DNA of 64,000 bases from JANLYC01 sp963750495 (GCA_963750495.1 CAVVQV010000008.1:372001-436000); one strand, 5' to 3'. Counted from the stretch's first letter, positions 17,565 through 27,288 are shown. Made by a program: numbers and translations. The notes: generated from the sequence alone by a model not told the origin.

Positions 17565-18787
17565 CCAGCACGACCCAGGCGCGTGCCGAGACAGGCACGC
17601 CTCCGCTACGGCGCGACTGGATGGTGCTGGCCTGGATCAGCGGCACCACCGTCTCCTGGTTCGGGGATGCGGCCTGGGCAGTGGCGTTGGCGTGGACCGC
17701 AGTCCATACGATGTCTGCGGCCGGGGCCGGGGTGATCATCGGCGTCGAGATGTTTCCGCAGGCAGCCCTGCTGCTGCTCGGTGGCGTCATCGCAGACCGG
17801 TTCGACCCACGCCGCGTACAAGTGGCCGGACAGCTCACCAAGGCCGCCGCACTCCTCACGGCTGCACTCGCCTGGTCCACCGGCCTCACCGGCGCCTACA
17901 CGCTTGCCGCACTCGCACTCACCTTCGGCGTGGCGAGTGGCCTCACCATCCCCGCCGGAGCTGCCCTGGTCCGTCAGCTCGTGCCGAGTGACGAGCTGGG
18001 GACGGTGAGCGGGGTCAATCAGATCAGCGGTCGGATCGCCCGTCTGGTCGGCGCACCAGCCGGCGGGGTGCTGGTCGCCTGGCATGGCGTCGTGGCCGTG
18101 ATGGTGATCGATGCGGTGACGTTCCTCGTCGTTGCGATCGTGCTCGTCCTCGTTGTGCGGCAACGGTTTCCGTCGCCACGGGCTGCACACTCCCGCTGGC
18201 GCGACACCTTCCTGGACGGCGTCTCCTACCTGCGACACACACCGTCCGCCCGGCTGTTCGTGATCGGGCTCACCGCGCTCAACGTGTTCGTCACGCCGAT
18301 CACCGCGCTGGCTCTCGCGCTGCGGATCAGCGAGTCCGGATGGGGTGCGCACTGGCTCGGGGTCGCGGACGCAGCCCTGGCGGCCGGCGCCATCGTCGGA
18401 AGTCTTGTCGGCATCCGTTGGCAACCCAGCCATGGCGCCGCCGCAGGATTCCGGGTGCTCGTCGTGCAAGGCCTGGCGCTGGCGGCTGTCGGCGTGGCCT
18501 GGCTGCCGGGTGTTGTCACGGGCATGGCCGTGGTGGGTCTCACGGCCGGTATGGCGTCGGTGTGGCTCTCGGGTTCGTTCCTGCGCACCGTCGACCCGAG
18601 TCACATCGGACGGGTCTCGTCGGTGACCAGCCTCGGCGACATGGCTCTGACGCCACTGTCCCTGCCGGCCCTCGGTGCCATCGCCGCCGCGTCCAGTGTT
18701 GCGGTGGCGACGATCGGTTTCGGGCTGGTCATGTCATTGCTGTGCGGCTGGTTCGCCACCCGCACCGTGATCGAGGAACTCGCCTGA
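17561..18787 (+). CDS. MFS transporter
   Basis: 408 residues, about 12 predicted membrane helices. Features are W-F-G-D-A-A-W-A in helix 1, the D-R-F-D-P-R-R motif A after helix 2, and an N-Q-I-S-G-R motif near helix 5, typical of MFS_3 (enterobactin/macrolide exporter-like) proteins. The GTG at 17561 overlaps the regulator's stop by 4 nt; longer in-frame starts (17498) would give a charged, Arg-rich extension. Likely an exporter induced when the upstream regulator binds its ligand. Confidence 0.88.
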   Translation: MTSTTQARAETGTPPLRRDWMVLAWISGTTVSWFGDAAWAVALAWTAVHTMSAAGAGVIIGVEMFPQAALLLLGGVIADRFDPRRVQVAGQLTKAAALLTAALAWSTGLTGAYTLAALALTFGVASGLTIPAGAALVRQLVPSDELGTVSGVNQISGRIARLVGAPAGGVLVAWHGVVAVMVIDAVTFLVVAIVLVLVVRQRFPSPRAAHSRWRDTFLDGVSYLRHTPSARLFVIGLTALNVFVTPITALALALRISESGWGAHWLGVADAALAAGAIVGSLVGIRWQPSHGAAAGFRVLVVQGLALAAVGVAWLPGVVTGMAVVGLTAGMASVWLSGSFLRTVDPSHIGRVSSVTSLGDMALTPLSLPALGAIAAASSVAVATIGFGLVMSLLCGWFATRTVIEELA

Positions 18788-18806
18788 GGACGGCCACCGG
18801 CCTCCT

Positions 18807-18977
18807 CTTCGGCAGGTGGCCGCCACACCGCGACGCTGGACCCGAGGGATCGCGGAGCGGCTCACGATCTCGGCGAAGACGGCCGATCACCACATCCAGC
18901 ACGTCTACACGAAGATCGGTGTGTCGACGAGAGCTGCCGCCTGCCTCTGGGCGATGCAACAGGACCTCATCCGCTGA
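18807..18977 (+). pseudogene. 3' remnant of a LuxR-type regulator gene
   Basis: Reading the frame of the ATC at 18849 gives I-A-E-R-L-T-I-S-A-K-T-A-D-H-H-I-Q-H-V-Y-T-K-I-G-V-S through a W-A-M-Q-Q-D-L end and stop at 18975-18977. This is the recognition helix and C-terminus of a LuxR/GerE domain. Upstream the frame keeps only a weak L-R-Q-V-A-A match and then loses homology; no start codon exists. It resembles, but is not a copy of, the C-terminus of the 9100-11484 regulator. Its end overlaps the rhodanese stop convergently by 11 nt. Confidence 0.75.
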
Positions 18978-19389
18978 CCTGAGGCTCTGTCATAGAGGGA
19001 GTCGAGGGAGTCGACGCCTCGGCGTACGACAGCAGCGCCTGAAAACCGCCGACCAGATCCGTTGCACGGGACAGACCCATCCGGCGCAACGTCGCGGCGG
19101 CCAGGCTCGAGCTGTAGCCCTCGTTGCACACGATGATGACTCGACGTCGCGGGTCGCTCATCTCCGGCAGGTGATGCGGGCAGGTGGGATCGAGGCGCCA
19201 CTCGAGCACGTTGCGGTCGATGATCACGGCATCGGCCAGCTCGCCGTCGCGCTGTCGCTGCTCGACCGGTCTGGTGTCGACCAGCAGCGCACCGGCGGCG
19301 AGCTCCTCAGCGAGAGCGGCGGGCTCAACACGGTCGAGTCCGGTGCGGGCGCGGGCGATGAGTTCGTCGATCGCTGCCTGTTCGGTCAT
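18967..19389 (-). CDS. Rhodanese-like domain protein
   Basis: 140 residues from the ATG at 19389. One rhodanese domain: L-L-V-D-T-R-P (36-41), and an active-site loop C-N-E-G-Y-S-S with Cys88, preceded by the V-I-I-V strand. Single-domain rhodaneses transfer sulfane sulfur from thiosulfate or persulfides. The short loop (CxxGYxS) is typical of the small actinobacterial group. The upstream frame to 19446 is not needed. Confidence 0.88.
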   Translation of the reverse strand: MTEQAAIDELIARARTGLDRVEPAALAEELAAGALLVDTRPVEQRQRDGELADAVIIDRNVLEWRLDPTCPHHLPEMSDPRRRVIIVCNEGYSSSLAAATLRRMGLSRATDLVGGFQALLSYAEASTPSTPSMTEPQVSG

Positions 19390-19516
19390 GGCGCTCGCTC
19401 CGTGGCAGGTGGCGGGCAGGTGGCTCAAGGTGCATAGAACTATCAATATAGTGACGCCCGCGATACCTCACGGCAAGGTTGCCGTCACAATCCGTCAAAG
19501 TAGGCCACCGGGGCGA

Positions 19517-19531
19517 TTTTGCCGGGCAAAA
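19517..19531. repeat. TTTTGCC-G-GGCAAAA palindrome before the PD40 gene
   Basis: A perfect 7-bp inverted repeat with a one-base centre, followed by GGGT, about 95 bp upstream of the secreted-protein start at 19624. It could be a repressor/activator site. A related CAAAAGGGT string occurs at 15981-15989 before the LamG gene. Confidence 0.4.
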
Positions 19532-19623
19532 GGGTGTGCAGCGGCGTCCCCACGGGATAGCGTCAATCGACTCACGGCCACCCCCGTCGGTCAGTCGATG
19601 ATGCTTGCTACCAAGGGGTCCAG

Positions 19624-22600
19624 ATGAGCTCACCGCGTCGCGGCCGCCACAGACCAGGCATTCTCCGGGCCACGGCTCGATTCGAACGACCGGCCCTGCT
19701 TGCCCTGTTGCTCGGCGTGGTGCTGTGTCTTCCTCAGGCGGGCCAGCTCCCAGCGAACGCGGCGCCTGCTTGCTCGCTGGCTCCTCAGCTGCGTGACTTC
19801 ACCATCAACCAGGGTGTCGGCACCTACGCCGTCCTGACGCGCGGCAAGGAGACCGAGGTCAGGCTGTTCATCAGCAAGCCGACCTGCGCGGCCAAGAACC
19901 AGGCCATGAGCCTCACCGGTGCCACCCTCACGATGAACATCCCCGGTTCGCCGAGCAAGACCTACCCCACGTTGAACCCGGTGAGCTCCTCGTCGCCGGC
20001 GCCCCTGACGGCGTACACCGGTGCGCCCGCCCCGGACGCTGCCGGAGACCCCAAGTTCGTCATCCCGGGCACCGATCTGGTGTCGGCGGATCCCTCGACG
20101 CGCTTCACAGCGACGTTCACGGCGACCCTGAACGTCACCACGTCGACCACGCCCACCACGATCTCCGCCATCTCGGGTGGCGGCGCTGCGATGTCGGCCA
20201 CGGTGGAGCAGCGGACCAAGGCGCTGCGCATCCTGGTCGTTCCCATGGGAGCCGCGCTCACCAGCGTGGACAGCAGCGTCCTGCAGGCGGGCCTGAACAA
20301 CCTGTCCCGGATGCTTCCCGTGCCCAAGACCGGCGGTCAGCTGACCGGACCCCTCACGTCGTCGTCGAGCGTGGGCGGGATCCGGTACGCCATCAACTCC
20401 GGTGTGCTCAGCGTGCCCCGAGACGCCAGCGGCAGGTTCTGCGGCAATCTCAACAGCTTCGACGCAGTGAAAGGGCAGCTCGCCCAGTACCGCAACGACT
20501 GGAACGCGGCGAACTCGGCCAACCCCAGCAACCCGGACGCCAACCCGACGGCCGACATCGTGCTCGGCGTCGTCTCGAGCGACCAGTCGTCGAGCGGCTC
20601 CGCCGGCTGCGCCGAGGGGATGGCGTCCCCGAACAGTCCTGAGGCGTGGGTACGACTCGTGCCAGGGACGAGCACTCCGTCGACTGCCGGCACCCTGATG
20701 GCGATGGAGATCGCCCACACCTTCGGGGCCGAAGGCCCGGGGACAACGGCCAACCCGTGGGCGGACCCGCTCAACCCGACCCACTCGAAGTACACCGAGG
20801 CCGACGCCGGCACCAACCGTGCGTACAACATCACGACCCGCAGCTTCCTGGCTGACGACCGCACGGTCATGCGCAGCCAGACGACCGGGTGGCACCAGGA
20901 CTCCACGGTCTACGAGAAGCGCGACTACGAGTTCCTCACCTGTCGCCTCGGTGGCCGCCCGAACGCGGACTGCCTGACCACCGGCACGGTCGGCACCGTC
21001 AGTGGTGTCGGCGCCGGACCTACGTTCCTGATGTCGGGGACGACGGACAACACCGCTGCGGGCACGCACATCGTCGAGAGCTATGGCGGTCCACCCGCTG
21101 CGTTCACCACGCCACCTGCCACCAGTCGCTACACGCTCCAGTTCCTGCGGGGCACGACGGTCACCACGCAGACCAAGGTCGCCGTCGTGTTCGGCGAGTC
21201 CGAGCACATCGGGCAGCAAGCGCCCGACCACACCTCGCCGATCGGCCTCATCTCGCTGGCCGTGCCGTTCCCGCTGGACGCCGACCGCAACAACATCCGC
21301 CTGGTCTACCAGCCCCCGACGGGGAACCCGGTGGTGCTGTTCGGCTCGACCCAGAACGGTCAGCCCACCCTGGAGCAGCTTTCGGTCGACAGCTCGTCGG
21401 GAGGTGACGGTGACGCCTTCGTGAACTACACCAACACCGCTGCTTTCGATGAGCGTGACCCGGCGCTCAGCCCCGACGGCCAGTGGATCGCGTGGATCAG
21501 TGATGTGGACGGCCCGGCGCTGACCGTCGCTTCGACGTCTGACCCGAATCAGAGGGCGACGTTCTTTGGAGCGCCGTACCCGAGGCATCCCGCCTGGCGG
21601 CCCGATGGAAGCGCGATCGTCTTTGCTGCTGAGGACGGCTCTCTGTACAGGGTGCCGGTCACCACCAGCGGGAGCTCTCCCCAGATCGGGTCCGCGGTGA
21701 GGATTTTCGACGGCTCAACATCGCTGCAAATCCAAGCCGACAATCCGTCGTACTCACCGGATGGAGCGCAGATCGCCTTCGACGACGGAGAGGGGCAGCT
21801 CTACACGATGAACTCCGTCGGTGGCCATGTGCCCCTGCCCTTGATCACCGATGATTCGGAGGGCTTCGATCCATCGTGGTCGCAGACCCCCGGGGACGAT
21901 CGCATCGCCTTCAGCGGACACGACGAAAACATGGATGCCCAAGGAATCATCGCCATCGCCTCCAACGGCAGCGGGGTGACCAACGTCCTGACCGACAACT
22001 GGGAAACCGAGCCCTCCTGGGGCACAGACGGTGTCATTGCCTACAACGCCGACGGTACGCTCCGGACTCTCGACTCGGCCGTTGACTACGACGTGACAAC
22101 CGGGCCGACGCCGCCAGCGGACCCGCCCGCGATCGACGGGCAGTATGGCAGTCAGCCGTCGTACGTCCGTCGTGGCCTCTCGGCCTTCCAGGACGAGTTC
22201 CCCACTCCGCCGACCGGCTGGCAGACCGACATCATGCTGGAGCAGTCGGCAGCCGCCGGGGTAGCGGTGACGGCGGCCGGCGGGATCGTCGGCGGCAACA
22301 CCGACCAGGCGAGCCTGGAGAACCTTCGCCTCACGCTGTACTACCAGTGCCCAGGCAGTCCCGAGCGCTCCGTGCTCGGGCTGGCGCTCGAGCCGACCGG
22401 CTTCACCGGAGTCGGTACGCCGGACGCCCAGGCCCTCTTCGACCAGACCTTCGACGAGTCGCAGCTGTGTGGCGGGTCGGGCGGCGGAACGGTGACCGGT
22501 GTGCTGAGTGACTTCTTCGGCAGCGCCCCGTTCCCCGGTCAACCGGGCTTCAACCCCTTGATTCAGAACCAGACTGTCGGCAACTCCGCACAGGGACCGG

Positions 22601-23430
22601 TCGCGTCGATCGTGGACCCGGTGCAGGACGCCACCTTCCTCGAGTGGCAGTCCATCGCGTTGCAAGGAGAGGGCATCGACGGCCGCCTCCGCCAGGTCGC
22701 CGACGTGTACCTGTCGTGGAGCATCGACGGGGGCACTGCCCTCGGGAGCACGGTGGACTACCACCCGCTGCCCGTTGGGGACTACCCGGTCACGCTGACA
22801 GTCACCGACCCCGACACCGGGTTGATGAACGTGACGTCCACGACGATCCATGTCGTGGGCGACCAGGATCATGACGGGCTGCCCGACACGTTCGAGAACT
22901 CCCAGGGCTGTTTCCCGTCCGGGGCTGCGTCGAACGGCGACAGCATCAACCTCGACAGCGACGGTGACGGGATCCCGGACGGCCAGGACCTCACGCCCTG
23001 CGTCCCCACTCCCTCCGGACAGCTGTTCCACCCGGAGATGAAATTCACCCCCACGACCCTCAACACGTCTGCGCAGGGCAACTACGTCAACGTCGCCATC
23101 GAGCGGGAGCACGGAACCCCTGACCTGACGAGCGTCGTCCCCGGCAGCGTGAGCATCACGAGCATCAAGGGGATTCCGCTCAGCGGTCCGAGCGCGCCGA
23201 TCGCTTTCGCGGTGACTGACGAGCTGTTCTCACCGAACGTCGGGTGGAAGGTCACCACAGGGAAGAAGGAGCAGGTGGGCACTGCCACGTTCGACCGGCA
23301 GCTGCTCGGTGCGTACATCAAGAAGACGTTCAAGCCGAACCAGAAGCTCACGCTGACCGTCTCAGGATTCTCGAGTGTGCCCGCCTGGACCTTCAACGGA
23401 ACCGGCAACACCACGATCAAGAAGGGTTAG
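19624..23430 (+). CDS. Large secreted protein with PD40 propeller, PKD-like and Ca-binding segments
   Basis: 1268 residues. N-terminal signal peptide with cleavage near A-N-A/A (about 45-48). Residues about 50-500 include a metzincin-like M-E-I-A-H-T-F-G-A-E-G at 361-371, where the first His of HExxH is Met. About 605-800 holds TolB/PD40 blades (S-P-D-G-x-W-I-A-W and three similar). A PKD-like stretch precedes an acidic D-Q-D-H-D-G-L-P-D / D-S-D-G-D-G-I-P-D calcium-binding thrombospondin-3-like repeat (about 1079-1120), then a C-terminal beta domain. RBS AAGGGG precedes the ATG. Likely an extracellular surface or matrix protein; function unknown. Confidence 0.8.
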   Translation: MSSPRRGRHRPGILRATARFERPALLALLLGVVLCLPQAGQLPANAAPACSLAPQLRDFTINQGVGTYAVLTRGKETEVRLFISKPTCAAKNQAMSLTGATLTMNIPGSPSKTYPTLNPVSSSSPAPLTAYTGAPAPDAAGDPKFVIPGTDLVSADPSTRFTATFTATLNVTTSTTPTTISAISGGGAAMSATVEQRTKALRILVVPMGAALTSVDSSVLQAGLNNLSRMLPVPKTGGQLTGPLTSSSSVGGIRYAINSGVLSVPRDASGRFCGNLNSFDAVKGQLAQYRNDWNAANSANPSNPDANPTADIVLGVVSSDQSSSGSAGCAEGMASPNSPEAWVRLVPGTSTPSTAGTLMAMEIAHTFGAEGPGTTANPWADPLNPTHSKYTEADAGTNRAYNITTRSFLADDRTVMRSQTTGWHQDSTVYEKRDYEFLTCRLGGRPNADCLTTGTVGTVSGVGAGPTFLMSGTTDNTAAGTHIVESYGGPPAAFTTPPATSRYTLQFLRGTTVTTQTKVAVVFGESEHIGQQAPDHTSPIGLISLAVPFPLDADRNNIRLVYQPPTGNPVVLFGSTQNGQPTLEQLSVDSSSGGDGDAFVNYTNTAAFDERDPALSPDGQWIAWISDVDGPALTVASTSDPNQRATFFGAPYPRHPAWRPDGSAIVFAAEDGSLYRVPVTTSGSSPQIGSAVRIFDGSTSLQIQADNPSYSPDGAQIAFDDGEGQLYTMNSVGGHVPLPLITDDSEGFDPSWSQTPGDDRIAFSGHDENMDAQGIIAIASNGSGVTNVLTDNWETEPSWGTDGVIAYNADGTLRTLDSAVDYDVTTGPTPPADPPAIDGQYGSQPSYVRRGLSAFQDEFPTPPTGWQTDIMLEQSAAAGVAVTAAGGIVGGNTDQASLENLRLTLYYQCPGSPERSVLGLALEPTGFTGVGTPDAQALFDQTFDESQLCGGSGGGTVTGVLSDFFGSAPFPGQPGFNPLIQNQTVGNSAQGPVASIVDPVQDATFLEWQSIALQGEGIDGRLRQVADVYLSWSIDGGTALGSTVDYHPLPVGDYPVTLTVTDPDTGLMNVTSTTIHVVGDQDHDGLPDTFENSQGCFPSGAASNGDSINLDSDGDGIPDGQDLTPCVPTPSGQLFHPEMKFTPTTLNTSAQGNYVNVAIEREHGTPDLTSVVPGSVSITSIKGIPLSGPSAPIAFAVTDELFSPNVGWKVTTGKKEQVGTATFDRQLLGAYIKKTFKPNQKLTLTVSGFSSVPAWTFNGTGNTTIKKG

Positions 23431-23435
23431 ACGAG

Positions 23436-23900
23436 ATGACGACGGAATATCTCAAGGCTCGGGTTGTGCTCGTGCTCTCAGCGGCTGGACTTGCCGCTGG
23501 GTTGATGATCGCTCCCGCGCATGCTGCCGGCGACACGAAGGGTCCGGCCTGCGCGGACATCGTCGATGGCGTCGGTGTCTGGAACGGTACGACGGTGACC
23601 TTCGGTCTCACCACGGCGAAGCCGGCGTGCAAGCAGGTGACGTACACCGTCTACGCGACACCGGAGGCCCCGGGCAGCGCCACCGTGAGCAGCACCACGT
23701 ACACGATCGACTCACTGGGACGGCTGGTGTTCAGCCTGCCAGTCGCCGACCCGGACCCGTCGACGCCGTGCTCACTCGTCGACGTGTATGCGGCAACGGT
23801 CATGGGGAAGCAGCACATCGCCGACCGGGCTCCGGATGCCGGGGCTGCGCAGATACCGGACGACCCCAACTGTCCCACGCCGAGCCGAGACTTCCACTGA
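23436..23900 (+). CDS. Small secreted protein
   Basis: 154 residues beginning 5 nt after the previous stop, so co-transcribed with the large secreted protein. A signal peptide (hydrophobic V-L-V-L-S-A-A-G-L-A-A-G, cleavage after A-H-A near residue 31) precedes a beta-rich domain with four to five Cys (C-A-D, A-C-K, P-C-S, N-C-P), probably disulfide-bonded outside the cell. No family recognised. A structural partner of its neighbour is a reasonable guess only. Confidence 0.7.
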   Translation: MTTEYLKARVVLVLSAAGLAAGLMIAPAHAAGDTKGPACADIVDGVGVWNGTTVTFGLTTAKPACKQVTYTVYATPEAPGSATVSSTTYTIDSLGRLVFSLPVADPDPSTPCSLVDVYAATVMGKQHIADRAPDAGAAQIPDDPNCPTPSRDFH

Positions 23901-23927
23901 CGGCTGTCGCTGGCGGCTGCCGGTTCG

Positions 23928-26900
23928 TCAGCTGCCCAGCTCGGTGACCCGGGCGCGGGCCGCGGAGGCCCGCTCGTCGTCGCCGGCCAGCGTCCACGCC
24001 TGGGCCGCCACCTCGGCGGCGTCGGCCGCATAGCTCCGTGCGTCCACGTCGAGGTTGACCTGGACGGCCTGTTCGGCATGCTCGGCCGCCGTCTCGTACT
24101 CGCCGCGCCGTAGGTAGATCGTTGCCATCATCTGCAGGGCGTCGGCGACGGTCGGCGTGTGGTCGATGGCGCGCGCGATCGCAAGTGCAGTCTCTGAGCT
24201 CCGGAGTGCGTCGTCGAGATCGCCACGGTCCATGAGCTTCTCGGAGAGGTTGGAGTACCCGATCGCACGTCCGGAGCCGTGGCCGATGCGCTCGAACTCT
24301 GCGATCGCCCGGCGGTCGTAGTCGATCGCGGCATCGAGGTTGCCCCGTTGGTGCTCGACCATGCCGAGGTTGATCAGACAGCCACCCAGCTCCTCCACGT
24401 TTCCCACCCGTTCGGCAACCGCGAGCCCACGCTGCAGTGCCGCCTCGGCCTTGTCGACCTCGCGGCGACGCAGGTGGATGCCGGCGGTGAGCCGGAGGGC
24501 GGTCGCCAGACCCCGTTGGTCGTGCTGGTCCTCGAGCAACTGCTGAGCCTGGGTCGAGTTGGCCAGCGCGGGCTCCTCAGCGCCTTGGCTGTGCTGGGCC
24601 CGGGCCAGTTGGATGAGGAGGTAGGGACGGAGCGGATCGTTGGGCGCTGCCGTCAGCAGACCGGCCTCAGCTGCCTCGATGGTGTCCGTCGTTCTGCCCT
24701 CGACCGCAAGGGTCCAGGCGCGTTCGAGCCACAGCGACGTGTTCTGGTCCGCGGTCACGTTGGCGAAGGCATCGTCGATGATGTGCTCTGCATCGGCGTA
24801 CCGGCCCTGCCTACGCCGCACCGAGGCCATTCCTCGCCAGGCGCGCGCCTCGTCCGGCAGCTTGGCGGCCTCGCGGTACAGGTCGAAGGCCTGGTCGTAG
24901 CTGCCGGTGAGCTCGTGCAGATCGGCGAGACCGAGGAGCAGGTCGGCCCTTCCCTCAGCGCGCTCCGGATCGCGACGCGCCAGCTCGAGGCCACGGGTCA
25001 GGTGCAGGATCGCGGCTTCGTTGGCGAAGAGCCGGGCAGCACGACCACCTGCGCGTACGAGGTAGTCGATCGCCTTCGGACCTACCTCGCCCAGGTAGCA
25101 GTGGCGCGCCAACAGGTCGATGACGTCGTCGCCATCGCCGTACATGTCCTCGGCGAGCTCGGCCACCCTGCGGTGCAGCGTGCGGCGCTGCCGCCTGAGC
25201 AGTCGTGAGTAGGCAGCATCCTGGACGAGGGCATGGTGGAACTGGAGCTCGTCGGGTACGTCGACGACATGATCGAGAAAGCCTTTGTCGACGAGGATGT
25301 CCACGCCTTGGGCCGACGTAGAAGATAGTCGCGCGAGCAGCTGGCCGGGAACGCGCCGTCCGATGACGGATGCCTCGAGCAGGCTGGTTCTCGCTATCGG
25401 GGGGAGGAGGTCGATCCGGGCCGAGAGGACGCCCTCGAGGCTCAGCGGCACCGAACCCTCCTCCCAGCTGTGCGCGAACTGCCACCCTTGTTCGGTCGGG
25501 ACGAGCGCGCCCTCGTCACGGAGCGCGCGGACCAGCTCCTCGACGAAGAAGGGGTTGCCGCCGGCACGCTCGGCCACGAGCGCCGAGAACCGGCTGGGTG
25601 GTGGCCCGTCGAGGAGGCTGCGTAGCAGCGCGTCGACTGCTGCGTCATCGAGCGGTCCGAGCACCAGCCGTTCGGTGCGATGCCGATGAGCCGAGGCGAT
25701 GATGTCGTCGAGGTCGGCTTCGCCCTCCGGACGCGACGTCAGCAGCAGCAGAAAGCTGTCGGCGGCCGGGTTGTGGAGCAGGTCCTGCATGAGCGACCGC
25801 GAGGCGGCATCCATCCAGTGACAGTCCTCGATCATGATGACGAGCGGTGCCTGGCTCGCCAATATGTTCAGCCAGGCTGAAAAGGCCCCGTGGAGTCCGT
25901 GTCGGTACGCCTCCGGCTCGAGATTCTCCACGTCAGGCAAGCCCGCCGCGGGTGGCAGTCCGAGGAGGCGGAGGAAGTACGGGGCGACGTCCTGGGATCC
26001 GACGGCGCTGAGGGCCGAGACCACAGTCGTGGTGGCCGCCTGCGGAGGAAACTCGATGTCGATCCCGGCAAAGGCCCGAAGGAGCTGTGCGAACGGGAAG
26101 TACGTCAGGGCCGCTCCGTGCGGAAGACAGTGCACCTCCATCCAGGTGGCCTGCCGCCGGGTCGCCTCGGTCGCCAGCTCCTGGGTGAGTCGTGACTTCC
26201 CGACGCCGGCTTCTCCGACGATCGCGACGACGCCGCCGCCCACCTCGGCGAACACCCGGTCCAGGCACGCCAGCGCCGCGGCCCGTTCGTCGTCACGGCC
26301 GACCAGCGGTCGGTTGCGACCCGCGGCCGGGCGATCTGCGGTGGAACGTGTGGGGACGACGGCTCCGAGCAGGCCCCAGGCCGGGACCGGGTCCGGCTTC
26401 CCCTTCAGAGTGAGGTCGGGAACCCTCGTGAACTCGAATTCCTCCTTGGTCAGCCGGTAGGTCGTCTCCCCGACGTACGTCTCGCCGTTGGGCGCCGCTG
26501 ACTCCAGCCGCTGCGCCAGGATGACCGCGTCACCCAGGACGGCGTAGTCCATCCGGGCATCGCTTCCGAAGACCCTGGCGATGCCATGTCCGGAGTTGAC
26601 TCCGACGTGCAGTGTCAGATCGTGCTCATGGGGGAGCGTCTCGCGAACTCGGGCGAGCTCGTCGTGCAGCTCCAGTGCGGCCCGCAGGGCTCGTTGGGGA
26701 TCGTCTTCGTGGCTGACGGGCGCTCCGAACAAGGCGAGGATGGCATCGCCGGCGAACTTCTCGACGTACCCACCGTGCTTGGCGATCACGTCGGACAAGG
26801 CCCCGATGACCGGGTCGATGACCTCCGAGAGCTCCTCGGGGTCGTAGCGCTCCGCCAGGGCCGTGAATCCCGAGATGTCAGCGAAGACGGCTGTCACCAG

Positions 26901-27119
26901 ACGGCGTTCCTCAGCGAGAAGTCCTTCCGACTCCTCCAGACGTTCCGCCACCTGGGTCGAGACGAAGCTGCGGAGCGTGCTGGCCACGTCGCCGGTCGGC
27001 ACCGGTGTCGCGATTGGCGGGTCCGGCGCCGGTGCGGCGCCCAGGGCGCTGCCGCAGTGGCCACAAAAGCGAGTGGCATCCGGGTTGTCGCCGCCACAGC
27101 CGGCACAGGTCCACGCCAC
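23928..27119 (-). CDS. Class III adenylate/guanylate cyclase-AAA ATPase-TPR protein with zinc ribbon
   Basis: About 1063 residues from the GTG at 27119. Order: double-Cys zinc ribbon (C-A-G-C and C-G-H-C, residues 4-22), class III nucleotide cyclase domain (about 70-235) with both metal Asp in F-A-D-I-S-G-F-T and A-G-D-A-I-L-A-L-F-G, an AAA ATPase with G-E-A-G-V-G-K-S near 300-308 and I-E-D-C-H-W-M-D, then TPR repeats from about 650 to the end. This is the widespread cyclase/LuxR-like ATPase architecture without a LuxR domain. It may make cAMP under control of the ATPase/TPR sensor. The frame runs upstream to 27350 but that part overlaps the next gene's 3' end. Confidence 0.87.
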   Translation of the reverse strand: MAWTCAGCGGDNPDATRFCGHCGSALGAAPAPDPPIATPVPTGDVASTLRSFVSTQVAERLEESEGLLAEERRLVTAVFADISGFTALAERYDPEELSEVIDPVIGALSDVIAKHGGYVEKFAGDAILALFGAPVSHEDDPQRALRAALELHDELARVRETLPHEHDLTLHVGVNSGHGIARVFGSDARMDYAVLGDAVILAQRLESAAPNGETYVGETTYRLTKEEFEFTRVPDLTLKGKPDPVPAWGLLGAVVPTRSTADRPAAGRNRPLVGRDDERAAALACLDRVFAEVGGGVVAIVGEAGVGKSRLTQELATEATRRQATWMEVHCLPHGAALTYFPFAQLLRAFAGIDIEFPPQAATTTVVSALSAVGSQDVAPYFLRLLGLPPAAGLPDVENLEPEAYRHGLHGAFSAWLNILASQAPLVIMIEDCHWMDAASRSLMQDLLHNPAADSFLLLLTSRPEGEADLDDIIASAHRHRTERLVLGPLDDAAVDALLRSLLDGPPPSRFSALVAERAGGNPFFVEELVRALRDEGALVPTEQGWQFAHSWEEGSVPLSLEGVLSARIDLLPPIARTSLLEASVIGRRVPGQLLARLSSTSAQGVDILVDKGFLDHVVDVPDELQFHHALVQDAAYSRLLRRQRRTLHRRVAELAEDMYGDGDDVIDLLARHCYLGEVGPKAIDYLVRAGGRAARLFANEAAILHLTRGLELARRDPERAEGRADLLLGLADLHELTGSYDQAFDLYREAAKLPDEARAWRGMASVRRRQGRYADAEHIIDDAFANVTADQNTSLWLERAWTLAVEGRTTDTIEAAEAGLLTAAPNDPLRPYLLIQLARAQHSQGAEEPALANSTQAQQLLEDQHDQRGLATALRLTAGIHLRRREVDKAEAALQRGLAVAERVGNVEELGGCLINLGMVEHQRGNLDAAIDYDRRAIAEFERIGHGSGRAIGYSNLSEKLMDRGDLDDALRSSETALAIARAIDHTPTVADALQMMATIYLRRGEYETAAEHAEQAVQVNLDVDARSYAADAAEVAAQAWTLAGDDERASAARARVTELGS

Positions 27120-27288
27120 GCTCAGCTCGCCCCGCGTCTCGGGGATCGCCGCAGTACGCCGGTGAACCCCATGCCGTCCATGCTCGAAGTATGGCGCAGG
27201 GAGGCGCCGCAGATCTCGTGGATGCCAGGTCGCGGGCAGCCGACGGCAGGCCGACCACGGAGGGGTCGGCCTGCCGTACGACTCCGGC

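Noticed and set aside
19630..21588. 652-codon minus-strand frame antisense to the secreted PD40 protein
   Set aside because: Arg/Val-rich composition typical of an antisense shadow; the plus-strand gene has RBS, signal peptide and domains.
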